NCBI GenBank assembly: GCA_024694055.1
Contig: JAILKC010000143.1
Span: 1-64,000, forward strand
Length of the DNA stretch: 64,000 bases
Reading direction: 5' to 3'
DNA from: Lachnospiraceae bacterium
GTDB lineage: Bacteria; Bacillota; Clostridia; Lachnospirales; Lachnospiraceae
Under the pieces are notes generated by a model. The model was not told the origin of the DNA and did not search any database. It was given only the letters and a program-made list of their open reading frames with translations. Made by a program: the position numbers and the translations under genes. This document shows positions 53,734 to 63,786 of the stretch, one piece after another (position 1 is the first letter of the stretch; each line of letters begins with the position of its first letter).

Positions 53734-56280
53734 ATGAAGAAGACATGGATCGCATGGGGAATATCTATAGTCGTGTTTATAGCGGCATTGATATTCTTCT
53801 CCGTATATTTTAATCAGGGAACAACTGATATGACGGTAGAAATGGCTCCTCCGAGCCTTCCCGTCGCTTATATCGATATAGACGGAATGAGAGTCAATGA
53901 GATGCATGGCTATCTTGAAAGAATGGACTGCAGTACTGTCAGAGATTCCATTACGCCTATAAGTGAAGACAGAACGGTAAGTTTTATAATAGATAAGTAT
54001 GATATCGGAATAACGGACCTGAATGTGGAAGTAAGAAGTGTAGACGGAGAGAGGTTGATAGAAAACACGCGGATCCTGTATTTTGATGATTATAAGAGCA
54101 ATATCAAAGCTTCGATACAGTTAAAAGATCTTATTGAACCCCAAAAGGAGTATAATCTGATATTGGTCGCTACTTTGGCTGATGGAAGAGATGTCAATTA
54201 CTATACCAGGATATTGCTTAATTCAGAGACTCAAGCGAACTCCAAACTTGAATTCGTATATGATTTTAACCGCAAGACATTTTCCAAAGATTATATAAAA
54301 GAACTGTCCACGTACATGGAACCTGACAGTGAGGTTGATAATACCGATCTTGGCAATGTAACGATACACAACAATATGGATCAGCTCACCTGGGGAGACA
54401 TGCCATCTCCGCGTATGGTCAAGACCCCGCTTGCCACCATTAAGGAAGTGGGAGACACCATGGCATCAATAGAACTGAAGTATCTTATGACGTCAGGGGA
54501 TAATAGGGACGAGAGATACTACAATGTGACAGAGTACTATCGTATAAGAAAGACTGATCAGAGGTTTTATCTTCTGTCTTTTAACAGGCGTGTGGATGAG
54601 ATATTCGTGATGGAAAAGGAATCATGTGACGCGGACAGGCTTCTGCTTGGAATACAGGGTAAAGACGGAGAACTGCTGGAGAGTGAGGGCGGTGAGATAG
54701 TTGCCTTTGAAAATGAGGGCAGGTTGTACAGCTATAATACGGTAGACAATAAGCTGATCAGGCTTTTTGCTTTCTTTGATACGGCGCAGGATGATCCTCG
54801 TAACCGCTTCAGAGGCAGCAACATCAAGATCCTCGATGTAGAAGAAAATGGAAATATTTCTTTTCTGGTATACGGATATATGAACAGGGGTATCCATGAG
54901 GGCAGAGTAGGTATAGAGGTATACTACTACGATGGATTGGTAAATACGGTTGAAGAGCAAGCTTTCATACCATACTATAAGTCGTCGCAGATATTAAAGT
55001 GTGACATGGAAAAACTGAGCTTTTTAAATGCCGGTGGAGACCTGTTTCTGTTCCTTGATGGTGTGATATATAAGGTCACTCCCGGCCTGGTAGATAAGTC
55101 TGTTATCACGCAGAATGTCAATGAGGATACGTTTTTTGTATCGGACACACAGCAGACTATAGTGTGGCAGGAACCCGATGAGAATTCGGATGATATGTAC
55201 AGCAAACTGACCGTGATGAACCTTGTCAATGGCGAGACAAGCACGGTTGACGGCAGGAATGGTGAGTATGTAAGGCCTATAGGCTTTATGAATGATGATC
55301 TTATATATGGTGTCTGCAATCAGGATGATCTGATATATAATCGTCTGGGTGATGTGATATTCCCCATGAATAAAGTGATAATACGCTCAGGAGAGGGTGA
55401 AGTACTTAAGGAGTATCATGAAGATGGGATATATGTTACCGGAGGAGTTATAGACGGAAATCAGATCACATTAAAGCGCTCTGTCAGATCGGAAGAGACG
55501 GGAGAACTTTCGGATACGGATGATGATCATATTACAAGTAATGCCGAGATAAAAGAAGGGAAGAATGTATACGCCTATTCCAATGATGAGCAATATGGCA
55601 GGATCAGGGATCTGAAGGTAAAAAGAGAAGTGGATATACGTTCGCTTAAACTTCTCACCCCCAAGGAAGTTCTCTATGAGGGCGGACGAAATATAGAGCT
55701 TGCGGGAAATGAGCTTAAGGACAGATTCTTTGTATATGGTGACGGGGAGGTTGTAGGCATATATGACAAGCCTGCAAAAGCCGTGGAAAGTGCTTATTCC
55801 ATAAGAGGAACCGTTATGGATGTATATGGCAATGAGATATACAGGCGAGGAGAAACGGTTCCCAGAAACCAGATAATGTCCATTGGTGAAGCCCAGACTA
55901 CAGAGACCAAGGATTCCCTGGCGGTATGTCTTGATACTGTACTTTCACATCAGGGAGTGTCAAGAAATACAGAGTATATGCTTGACAGAGGAGACAGCGC
56001 ATATCAGGTGTTATATAATAATCTGAACGATGTATATGTACTAAATCTGACCGGATGTAATATGGATATGATGTTGTATTATGTCAACCAAGATATTCCG
56101 GTACTGGCGTACCTGGATGATGATTCTTCGATGCTTATCATAGGATTCAATGAGCAGAATATTGTTGTAATGGATCCTAATGAAGGTACGATATATAAGA
56201 TCGGAAAGCATGATTCCAGGGATATGTTTGAAGAAAACGGCAATCATTTCCTGACATATGCCAAGAGATATTCGGAATAA
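53734..56280 (+). CDS. Large membrane-anchored extracytoplasmic protein with C-terminal C39-peptidase-like segment
   Basis: 848 aa, N-terminal TM; C-terminus DSLAVCLDTVLSHQGVS...IPVLAYLDDDSSMLIIGFNEQNIVVMDPNEGTIYKI. Confidence 0.8.
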   Translation: MKKTWIAWGISIVVFIAALIFFSVYFNQGTTDMTVEMAPPSLPVAYIDIDGMRVNEMHGYLERMDCSTVRDSITPISEDRTVSFIIDKYDIGITDLNVEVRSVDGERLIENTRILYFDDYKSNIKASIQLKDLIEPQKEYNLILVATLADGRDVNYYTRILLNSETQANSKLEFVYDFNRKTFSKDYIKELSTYMEPDSEVDNTDLGNVTIHNNMDQLTWGDMPSPRMVKTPLATIKEVGDTMASIELKYLMTSGDNRDERYYNVTEYYRIRKTDQRFYLLSFNRRVDEIFVMEKESCDADRLLLGIQGKDGELLESEGGEIVAFENEGRLYSYNTVDNKLIRLFAFFDTAQDDPRNRFRGSNIKILDVEENGNISFLVYGYMNRGIHEGRVGIEVYYYDGLVNTVEEQAFIPYYKSSQILKCDMEKLSFLNAGGDLFLFLDGVIYKVTPGLVDKSVITQNVNEDTFFVSDTQQTIVWQEPDENSDDMYSKLTVMNLVNGETSTVDGRNGEYVRPIGFMNDDLIYGVCNQDDLIYNRLGDVIFPMNKVIIRSGEGEVLKEYHEDGIYVTGGVIDGNQITLKRSVRSEETGELSDTDDDHITSNAEIKEGKNVYAYSNDEQYGRIRDLKVKREVDIRSLKLLTPKEVLYEGGRNIELAGNELKDRFFVYGDGEVVGIYDKPAKAVESAYSIRGTVMDVYGNEIYRRGETVPRNQIMSIGEAQTTETKDSLAVCLDTVLSHQGVSRNTEYMLDRGDSAYQVLYNNLNDVYVLNLTGCNMDMMLYYVNQDIPVLAYLDDDSSMLIIGFNEQNIVVMDPNEGTIYKIGKHDSRDMFEENGNHFLTYAKRYSE

Positions 56281-56296
56281 AAGTATCATTACAAAC

Positions 56297-56334
56297 GCGG
56301 CTATTTGTTATATCTTGATATAACAAATAGCCGC
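56297..56334. terminator. Terminator between convergent 53734-56280 and prs
   Basis: GCGGCTATTTGTTATATC-TT-GATATAACAAATAGCCGC, long perfect stem. Confidence 0.85.
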
Positions 56335-56373
56335 ATTTCATTACAATATCTGATATTCAAAAATCTGTTTATC

Positions 56374-57573
56374 TTACAGTTCACCGTTTTTGTATCTGGC
56401 GACTATGTTCTGTATTCTTTCGTTCGGTATGAGCAGATCGCTTATGGATGAATCGTGATTCAGAGTATCGATGATATAAGCGATATACTTGCTCATATCA
56501 CAGCTTATGTACCACTCACGGTTAAGCAGCTCTTCGGGCTGATAGATAAGGTTTGTTGTAAGGATCTTGGTGATGATTCCTTTATCGTATGCTTCATCGA
56601 ATCTGTCCAGTCCATTGGTGAAGAGTCCAAAGGTAGAGAAGATGAATATCCTTCCTGCCTTGCGCTTTTTGAGCTCTCCGGCTACTTCAAGTACACTGTC
56701 CCCGGATGAGATCATATCGTCAATTATTATGATGTCCTTGCCTTCCACACTTGAACCGAGGAATTCGTGTGCGATTATGGGATTGCGTCCTCCAACAACT
56801 CTGGTATAATCTCTTCTCTTATAGAACATACCCATATCAAAGCCTAAGACATTGGCGATATATATGGCTCTGCCCATACCGCCCTCATCGGGACTGACTA
56901 CCATCATATGGTCTGAGTCAAGCTTAAGGTCGTTGACGTTATTAAGTAAGCCTTTAATAAATTGGTACGCAGGCTGTATTGTCTCAAATCCGTTCAATGG
57001 GATAGCATTCTGTACTCTGGGATCATGTGCATCAAATGTGATGATGTTATCCACGCCCATTTTGACGAGTTCCTGAAGAGCAATGGCACAGTCAAGAGAT
57101 TCTCTTGCGGTACGTCTGTGCTGCCTGCTTTCGTACAGGAATGGCATGATCACCGTGATTCTTCTGGCTTTACCGCCAACAGCGGCTATTATTCTCTTAA
57201 GATCCTGATAATGGTCATCGGGCGACATATGATTGATGTTACCACCCATGGAATACGTGAGAGAATAATTACATACATCGACCAATATGAAGAGATCGGA
57301 ACCTCGAACTGATTCCAATATCTCGCCCTTGCCTTCACCGGTACCGAATCTCGGAACTCTGGTGTTGAGTATATATGAGTCACGCTGATATCCTGCGAAA
57401 GCTATGCTGTTCTTGTGCTCGTTCTCACGCTCGGTACGCCATTTGACCAAATAGGAATCAATGCTTTCTCCGAGTTCCTTACAACTGCTTAAGGGTATGA
57501 TCCGTAAAGAACCTACGGGAATGGACTCCAGATTGCGTTTTTCTTCACGCTTTTCGGCGCTTGTGCTGCTCAT
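56374..57573 (-). CDS. prs: Ribose-phosphate pyrophosphokinase
   Basis: MSPDDHYQDLKRIIAAVGGKARRITVIMPFLYESRQHRRTARESLDCAIALQELVKMGVDNIITFDAHDPRV...DDMISSGDSV. Confidence 0.92.
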   Translation of the reverse strand: MSSTSAEKREEKRNLESIPVGSLRIIPLSSCKELGESIDSYLVKWRTERENEHKNSIAFAGYQRDSYILNTRVPRFGTGEGKGEILESVRGSDLFILVDVCNYSLTYSMGGNINHMSPDDHYQDLKRIIAAVGGKARRITVIMPFLYESRQHRRTARESLDCAIALQELVKMGVDNIITFDAHDPRVQNAIPLNGFETIQPAYQFIKGLLNNVNDLKLDSDHMMVVSPDEGGMGRAIYIANVLGFDMGMFYKRRDYTRVVGGRNPIIAHEFLGSSVEGKDIIIIDDMISSGDSVLEVAGELKKRKAGRIFIFSTFGLFTNGLDRFDEAYDKGIITKILTTNLIYQPEELLNREWYISCDMSKYIAYIIDTLNHDSSISDLLIPNERIQNIVARYKNGEL

Positions 57574-57598
57574 ATAAGCTCGTCCTCACTTTCTTTGC

Positions 57599-58594
57599 TT
57601 AAGAGATTTGATTGTCAAATTTATGTGCTATCCTGATATCCGGGCCGGACATCCTGCAAAAAGTATATCCGCCGGTGAGTCGGGAAAAGATTCTGTCCGT
57701 ATATCTGTCGCGCAGTTCTTCCAATGAGAGATTGGTCGATATGATCACAGATCTCTTCTTGAGCGCGCGTTCATTGATCAGGTTAAAAAGCGATGATATG
57801 GTGAAACTGTTGGTAAGTTCTGTTCCAAGATCATCTATGATCAGCAGCTCACTGTCAAATATAGGATTGTCTGAAGATACGCAGTCCCTGCTGTTCCGGT
57901 CGTTCTTATCAAAGGCATTCCTTGCCAACTCATCCATCAGAGCTATCGTGCTGAAATATACCACGGAGTGGCCTTCTTTGATAAGCTCCTTGGCTATACA
58001 TGAGGATAACAATGATTTGCCAGTACCAACTGTACCATAGAATAAAAGATTTTGGTAGTCGGAATTGAAATTCTTAACAAAAGAAAGAGACTTATTCTTG
58101 GAATCTCTGAAATTCTCAAGATCGTCTCCACTGTAATACTTCTCTGATACCATGTCAAAACCGGCCTCTTCGAGAGACTGTTTGATGCCTGACTGATCAA
58201 ATAGTCTTGAGATCTGAAGTGACATTTCTTTCTTTTTAAAACAATGACACTTGACACCGTTGCTGTATCCGGTGTCATGGCAATCACCGCACTTGTATAT
58301 GGGGTCAAGATAGTCATCGGGAAGGCCGGCCTCGGACAGAAGTGCCTTTTTCTTCGCTGAAAGTGCACGGATCCGTTCAGAAACGGGCTCTGCAGGAGCA
58401 TCAGAACCTGACAGGGCATGTCTGGCATATGCCACACTTAATGATGCTATCTCTTCTGAAAGCTCCCTGTAGCCGGGAACATTCGAATAGACATATGCCT
58501 TTCTTCTGTCCTGCTCCCTGGCAGAATCCATACGGTCTTCTTCGTATCCTCTTAATATAATATCAACATCTGCTCTGGAAAGTGACATTATCAT
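57599..58594 (-). CDS. DnaC/DnaI-like helicase-loader ATPase
   Basis: CGDCHDTGYSNGVKCHCF zinc motif, LLFYGTVGTGKSLLSSCIAKELI Walker A, LLIIDDLGTE Walker B. Confidence 0.93.
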   Translation of the reverse strand: MIMSLSRADVDIILRGYEEDRMDSAREQDRRKAYVYSNVPGYRELSEEIASLSVAYARHALSGSDAPAEPVSERIRALSAKKKALLSEAGLPDDYLDPIYKCGDCHDTGYSNGVKCHCFKKKEMSLQISRLFDQSGIKQSLEEAGFDMVSEKYYSGDDLENFRDSKNKSLSFVKNFNSDYQNLLFYGTVGTGKSLLSSCIAKELIKEGHSVVYFSTIALMDELARNAFDKNDRNSRDCVSSDNPIFDSELLIIDDLGTELTNSFTISSLFNLINERALKKRSVIISTNLSLEELRDRYTDRIFSRLTGGYTFCRMSGPDIRIAHKFDNQIS

Positions 58595-58621
58595 CTCCGT
58601 CCCACGCCATTAGGCGTCTGT

Positions 58622-59527
58622 CTATTTTCTCAAAAGCTGTTTCTCAAGCTTGCCGAAATCATAATCATTTTGTTCAAACTGGTGGAACATGGTAGCCGGA
58701 GTCTTCTTCTTGGTGGCGGAAGAACTCTTGGCACGAGCCTTACCTGAGGAAGAAGGATCTCCTTCAAAGTCCGAAGTATATGCACGCGCTTTCTTCACGG
58801 AATCTATGTCGTGTTCCGCCCAGTCGATGGCCACTTTGTCCATATATGCAAAACTGTACTTGCCGCGTGAAACACAAAACTGAAGAAGATGGTCTATAAG
58901 TTCCGACGAAAAGCCGAGCTCATCACAGTAGAACATGATGGAACGGATATCGGAAGCACTCAAGGGCTTCTTAAGATATTGTTCCGCTACAAAAATAAGC
59001 TGAGAGGTCTCTTCACGCTGCTTAAATTCTTTGAGGGCAGCAGCGGAATAAGAAGGCTTATGATAGGTCAAAGTCTCATCGGATACAGATGTATCGACCA
59101 TAGCAGATGCCCTGTTGCCCGGGAAATCCACCATAGATGTGATGGACGCGGGAGCTGACACTGCCGCAGGTACCGGTGATACAACCGGTGATATCACGGG
59201 CATGGGTGTTGCTACAGGTGCAACAGCCATGCGTGTAGGTTCGTGCATGCGTATCCCGACTATTCCCCCGTTACTGTCATAGTCAAGAGACATGATGCCC
59301 TTCTTTTCCCAGTAGCGAAGAGCACGACATACGTCCTTCTCCGTATGGTTGAACATATCGGCTATATCACTTATATTGGTGAGCTTCTTGGCGCTGAGCA
59401 TGCGAATAAGGTACAGGTATACCTTGATCTGGCAGTCGTTCGCATCAGCGAGATATTCATCAATGAAAAAATTGGATACTGTGATACTGCCGGGATCACA
59501 GTCTCTGTAAAGCGTTAATTCACACAT
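58622..59527 (-). CDS. DnaD domain protein (primosome component)
   Basis: MCELTLYRDCDPGSITVSNFFIDEYLADANDCQIKVYLYLIRMLSAKK...LSASDIRSIMFYCDELGFSSELIDHLLQFCVSRGKYSFAYMDKVAIDWAEHDI. Confidence 0.9.
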   Translation of the reverse strand: MCELTLYRDCDPGSITVSNFFIDEYLADANDCQIKVYLYLIRMLSAKKLTNISDIADMFNHTEKDVCRALRYWEKKGIMSLDYDSNGGIVGIRMHEPTRMAVAPVATPMPVISPVVSPVPAAVSAPASITSMVDFPGNRASAMVDTSVSDETLTYHKPSYSAAALKEFKQREETSQLIFVAEQYLKKPLSASDIRSIMFYCDELGFSSELIDHLLQFCVSRGKYSFAYMDKVAIDWAEHDIDSVKKARAYTSDFEGDPSSSGKARAKSSSATKKKTPATMFHQFEQNDYDFGKLEKQLLRK

Positions 59528-59637
59528 TTCTACTCCCACATAAAGTTTTTCGACAAGATGGATTATAGCATAGACATATCCAAAATAAAATAGGTCCGAA
59601 GCCCGCAAACACTGATAAAACAGGCGTTTTTGGACTA

Positions 59638-59774
59638 TGTGGATTGTGTGGACAATGTGGATATCTTAAAAATGTATCGGGAAAACATCGGTGTTATGCG
59701 AAAAGAAGGAAATAAAAATATCCACAAAAGAAAGTATCACATACGACACTTAAATTTGTGGATAATGTGGATAA
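59638..59774. promoter_or_regulatory. Cluster of six DnaA-box-like 9-mers
   Basis: TGTGGATTG (59638), TGTGGACAA (59647), TGTGGATAT (59656), inverted ATATCCACA (59718-59726), TGTGGATAA (59757), TGTGGATAA (59766); consensus DnaA box is TTATCCACA / TGTGGATAA. Confidence 0.85.
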
Positions 59775-61151
59775 TTATAAGCCTAAGAGATTATCTCCGA
59801 CTTTAACGATATCTCCGGCACCCATAGTTATCAACAAGTCGCCGGGAATACATTTTTCCAAACAAAAATTTTCTATCTCGTCAAATGTAGGGAAATAATA
59901 ACATTCGGTACCTAATGTGCGAAGTTCGTTAAGTAGGTCAACGGAGCTGATACCGATAGTATTCTTCTCTCTGGCTGCATATATATCTGCCAAAACAACA
60001 ACATCTGCTATTGACAGAGCTTTGGCGAAATCACTCAAAAATGCCTTAGTCCTTGTATAGGTATGAGGCTGGAATACAACCCAAAGGCGGTTATGTTTGC
60101 AGGCCTTGGCGCTGGTAAGAGTGGTTGCGATCTCCGTGGGATGGTGAGCATAGTCGTCTATTACGGTAACTTCACCTATGCAGCCTTTGTATTCAAAACG
60201 TCTGGCTGTTCCGCCGAAGTCGGATATAAGACGGATCGAAGTGTCTGTAGGTATACCGCAGAGATCACAGCAACAAAGCGCAGCCATGGAATTGGCAACA
60301 TTATGTCTGCCGGGAACCTTAAGACTCACGGTCTTTGTGCCGCCCGGGAAATGTAGCGTGTAGGTGGCATGGCAGAGTTCGTCATAAGTGATGTCGGTGG
60401 CATAATAATCGCAGCTGTCATTGAATCCGAAAGTATATATGTTGCATGGAAGCTCGGATGTGATGGCATCAAGATTGTCTATCTCGCCGTTGATCACCAG
60501 GGATCCGTCCATGGGCAGAAGTGAGGCGAACTCGGTGAACGAATGCCTGATATCGTCTATATCCTTGAAGAAATCCATATGGTCTTCTTCTATATTTAGT
60601 ATCAATGCTATACGTGGGAAAAATGACAGAAAACTGTTGGTGTATTCACATGCCTCCGTTACGAAATACTCGGAATGGCCTATACGTACGTTGCCGCCTA
60701 TGCTGCTTAACATTCCGCCTACGGTCAGGGTAGGATCCATATCGCAGCCTACTAAGATCTCGGATATCATGGACGTAGTCGTGGTCTTGCCGTGAGTACC
60801 TGATATTGCTATGGGCAGACCGAAGTTCTTCATGATCTCACCGAGTAGCTGCGCGCGTGTGAGAGTGGGGATGCCCAATCTTCCTACCTCGACCCACTCC
60901 GGATTGTCCGGATGTATGGCTGCGGTGTATACGAAAAGATCGATATCCGGCGTGATATTGGTCTTGCGCTGGCCGATATATACCTTGATCCCCTTCTCTT
61001 CCAATGAAGAAGTGAGTTCGGATGCTTTCATGTCTGAACCCGAAATCTTAAATCCGCGGCTGTGAAGTATCTCGGCGAGTCCGCTCATGCTTATGCCGCC
61101 TATTCCGCAAAAGAAAACATTAACAGGTTTGTTAAAGTCTATCTGGTACAT
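59775..61151 (-). CDS. murC: UDP-N-acetylmuramate--L-alanine ligase
   Basis: FFCGIGGISMSGLAEILHSRGFKISGSDM...ISGTHGKTTTTSMI...VIDDYAHHPTEI. Confidence 0.97.
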   Translation of the reverse strand: MYQIDFNKPVNVFFCGIGGISMSGLAEILHSRGFKISGSDMKASELTSSLEEKGIKVYIGQRKTNITPDIDLFVYTAAIHPDNPEWVEVGRLGIPTLTRAQLLGEIMKNFGLPIAISGTHGKTTTTSMISEILVGCDMDPTLTVGGMLSSIGGNVRIGHSEYFVTEACEYTNSFLSFFPRIALILNIEEDHMDFFKDIDDIRHSFTEFASLLPMDGSLVINGEIDNLDAITSELPCNIYTFGFNDSCDYYATDITYDELCHATYTLHFPGGTKTVSLKVPGRHNVANSMAALCCCDLCGIPTDTSIRLISDFGGTARRFEYKGCIGEVTVIDDYAHHPTEIATTLTSAKACKHNRLWVVFQPHTYTRTKAFLSDFAKALSIADVVVLADIYAAREKNTIGISSVDLLNELRTLGTECYYFPTFDEIENFCLEKCIPGDLLITMGAGDIVKVGDNLLGL

Positions 61152-61281
61152 TTTGTCCTCGTATTCATGATGTATTCCATAATGTTACGTCTAATATTTT
61201 AACGCAAAAAACAGCCAATTACAATTGTATGGAAAATTAACTAAAAATAGTGTTGAATTTCTCTGATTTTTGTAAAAATTA

Positions 61282-61310
61282 TTCACAATTTAGAAGCGAT
61301 ATGCTATAAT
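61282..61310 (+). promoter_or_regulatory. Promoter of glgCD
   Basis: TTCACA-N17-TATAAT. Confidence 0.6.
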
Positions 61311-61347
61311 TTCTATACATTTACTTCTTTTAATATGGAGGAAGCGT

Positions 61348-62616
61348 ATGATCAAAAAAGAGATGATAGCTATGCTGCTTGCGGGCGGGCAGGGCAGCAG
61401 ACTAGGGGTATTGACATCCAAGGTTGCCAAACCGGCGGTTTCTTTCGGCGGCAAGTACAGGATCATAGATTTCCCTTTGAGCAACTGTATCAATTCAGGA
61501 GTGGATACGGTCGGAGTTCTTACACAGTACCAGCCCTTGAGACTGAATACACATATCGGTATAGGCATACCGTGGGATTTAGACCGTAATATAGGCGGAG
61601 TTACGATTCTTCCTCCCTATGAGAAGATATCGAATACAGATTGGTACACGGGTACGGCCAATGCCATATATCAGAATATAGATTATATTGACAGCTTTAA
61701 TCCCGAATATGTACTGATCCTTTCCGGCGATCATATATATAAGATGGATTACGAGGTGATGCTTGACTTCCACAAGCAGAACAAGGCGGATTGTACGATA
61801 GCGGTTATGCCTGTTCCCATGGAAGAAGCCAAGCGTTTTGGTATCATGATCACCGATGAGAACAGGAAGATCACGGATTTCGAGGAGAAGCCCGAGAATC
61901 CGAGAAGCAATCTTGCTTCGATGGGTATATACATATTCAACTGGGATGTTCTCAGACAGGCCATGGTGGAGAAGGCACAGGTTCCGGGACTTGACTTTGG
62001 CAAGCATATCATTCCGTATTGCCATGAGAAGGGTTCTCCGATGTACGCATACGAGTTCAATGGATATTGGAAGGATGTCGGTACTCTCAATTCGTACTGG
62101 GAAGCCAATATGGAACTTATCGATATAGTGCCGGAATTCAATCTGTATGAAGAATACTGGAAGATATATACTCACAGCGAGGCACTTCCTCCGCAGTATT
62201 ATGCACCGGGCAGTGTTGTAGAACGCAGTATTGTCGGCGAAGGCAGTGAGATATACGGACAGATATACAATTCGGTGATCGGCTGCGGTGTCACAATCGG
62301 CAGGGGTGCCGTTATCAGAGATTCGATAGTCATGAACAATACCGTCATCGGCGAGGGCTGCGAGCTGTACAAGACGATCGTGGCTGAGAATGTCGATATT
62401 GGTTCGGGCAGCAGGTTCGGTATAGGTGACGAGGTCGAGAATGAGACCGATCCTCATATATACAATCACGGACTTGTGTGCGTGGGCGAGAGAAGTATTA
62501 TTCCTTCGGGTATTACGGTCGGTAAGAATGCATGCATATTCGGAGAGACCGACTTGACAGATTATGAGAATGCGTCACTTGGAAGCGGCAAGACATTGAT
62601 CAAGGCGGAGGATTAG
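61348..62616 (+). CDS. glgC: Glucose-1-phosphate adenylyltransferase
   Basis: [53 protein letters not shown]. Confidence 0.97.
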   Translation: MIKKEMIAMLLAGGQGSRLGVLTSKVAKPAVSFGGKYRIIDFPLSNCINSGVDTVGVLTQYQPLRLNTHIGIGIPWDLDRNIGGVTILPPYEKISNTDWYTGTANAIYQNIDYIDSFNPEYVLILSGDHIYKMDYEVMLDFHKQNKADCTIAVMPVPMEEAKRFGIMITDENRKITDFEEKPENPRSNLASMGIYIFNWDVLRQAMVEKAQVPGLDFGKHIIPYCHEKGSPMYAYEFNGYWKDVGTLNSYWEANMELIDIVPEFNLYEEYWKIYTHSEALPPQYYAPGSVVERSIVGEGSEIYGQIYNSVIGCGVTIGRGAVIRDSIVMNNTVIGEGCELYKTIVAENVDIGSGSRFGIGDEVENETDPHIYNHGLVCVGERSIIPSGITVGKNACIFGETDLTDYENASLGSGKTLIKAED

Positions 62617-62618
62617 AT

Positions 62619-63737
62619 ATGAGAGCGATAGGTATCATACTTGCGGGTGGAAATAATCACCGAATGAAAGAATTGTCCGCCAAGAGGGCGGTAGGAGCCA
62701 TGCCGATAGCCGGCAGTTTCAGAGCGATTGATTTTGCCCTGAGTAACATGTCCAATTCCCATATTCAGAAGGTTGCGGTATTCACACAGTACAATGCGCG
62801 CAGCTTAAATGAGCACCTTAGTTCTTCTAAATGGTGGGATTTCGGTCGTAAGCAGGGTGGACTATTTGTCTTTACTCCTGCGGTCACTGCAGACAACAGC
62901 CTGTGGTTCAGAGGCACGGCAGACGCCATATACCAGAATCTGGACTACCTTAAGTCCAGCCATGAGCCGTACGTGGTTATCGGTTCGGCAGATTGTGTAT
63001 ATAAACTGGACTATAACAGAGTTTTAGAGTATCATATTGAGAAGAAAGCCGATATCACGGTAGTATGCAAGGATATGCCGGCAGATATGAAGGTGGAGAG
63101 ATACGGCACCGTTAAGATGAACGAAGAGTGCAAGATACTTGAGTTCGAGGAAAAACCTATCGTTGCCAAGTCCAACACCATATCATGCGGTATATATGTG
63201 ATAAGGCGCCGACTGCTCATTGAGATGATAGAGAGATGTGCGGAAGAAGACAGATATGACTTTGTCCGTGATGTGCTCATCAGATATAAGGATCAGAAGG
63301 ATATATACGGATACAAGCTCAAGAGTTACTGGAAGAACATCTCTACCATTGAGGACTATTTTGCAGCCAATATGGATTTTCTTGAAGAAGATGTACGAGA
63401 TTACTTCTTTAGGCAATATCCCGAGATATATTCGAAGGTGGATGATCTGCCGCCGGCTAAGTTCAATACCGGTGCACATATATCCAACAGCCTTATAAGC
63501 AGCGGTACCATCGTGAATGGTTCCGTTGAGAATTCAGTGGTCTTCCGTAAGACATTCATAGGCAACAACTGTACCATTAAGAATTCTATTATACTGAATG
63601 ATGTGTATATCGGAGACAATTCATATATAGAGAACTGTATAGTGGAGAGTCATGGTACTGTAAGAGCTAATTCATATCACAAGGGGGAGAATGGTATAGA
63701 GATAGTTCTGGAGAACAGTGACCGCTATGTAATGTAG
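62619..63737 (+). CDS. glgD: Glucose-1-phosphate adenylyltransferase subunit GlgD
   Basis: IGIILAGGNNHRMKELSAKRAVGAMPIAGSFRAIDFALSNMSNSHIQKVAVFTQYNARSLNEHLSS. Confidence 0.96.
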   Translation: MRAIGIILAGGNNHRMKELSAKRAVGAMPIAGSFRAIDFALSNMSNSHIQKVAVFTQYNARSLNEHLSSSKWWDFGRKQGGLFVFTPAVTADNSLWFRGTADAIYQNLDYLKSSHEPYVVIGSADCVYKLDYNRVLEYHIEKKADITVVCKDMPADMKVERYGTVKMNEECKILEFEEKPIVAKSNTISCGIYVIRRRLLIEMIERCAEEDRYDFVRDVLIRYKDQKDIYGYKLKSYWKNISTIEDYFAANMDFLEEDVRDYFFRQYPEIYSKVDDLPPAKFNTGAHISNSLISSGTIVNGSVENSVVFRKTFIGNNCTIKNSIILNDVYIGDNSYIENCIVESHGTVRANSYHKGENGIEIVLENSDRYVM

Positions 63738-63786
63738 CGCCATAGTGCAGGTTTAGGGTCAACATGTCACAATTGGAGGTGCTGTT

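Noticed and set aside
59638-59774. Calling the DnaA-box cluster oriC outright
   Set aside because: No dnaA/dnaN gene nearby and no clear AT-rich unwinding element or DnaA-trio that I can identify; reported as a DnaA-binding cluster only.
61579-62469. 296-aa minus-strand ORF opposite glgC
   Set aside because: Antisense shadow ORF of a highly conserved gene.
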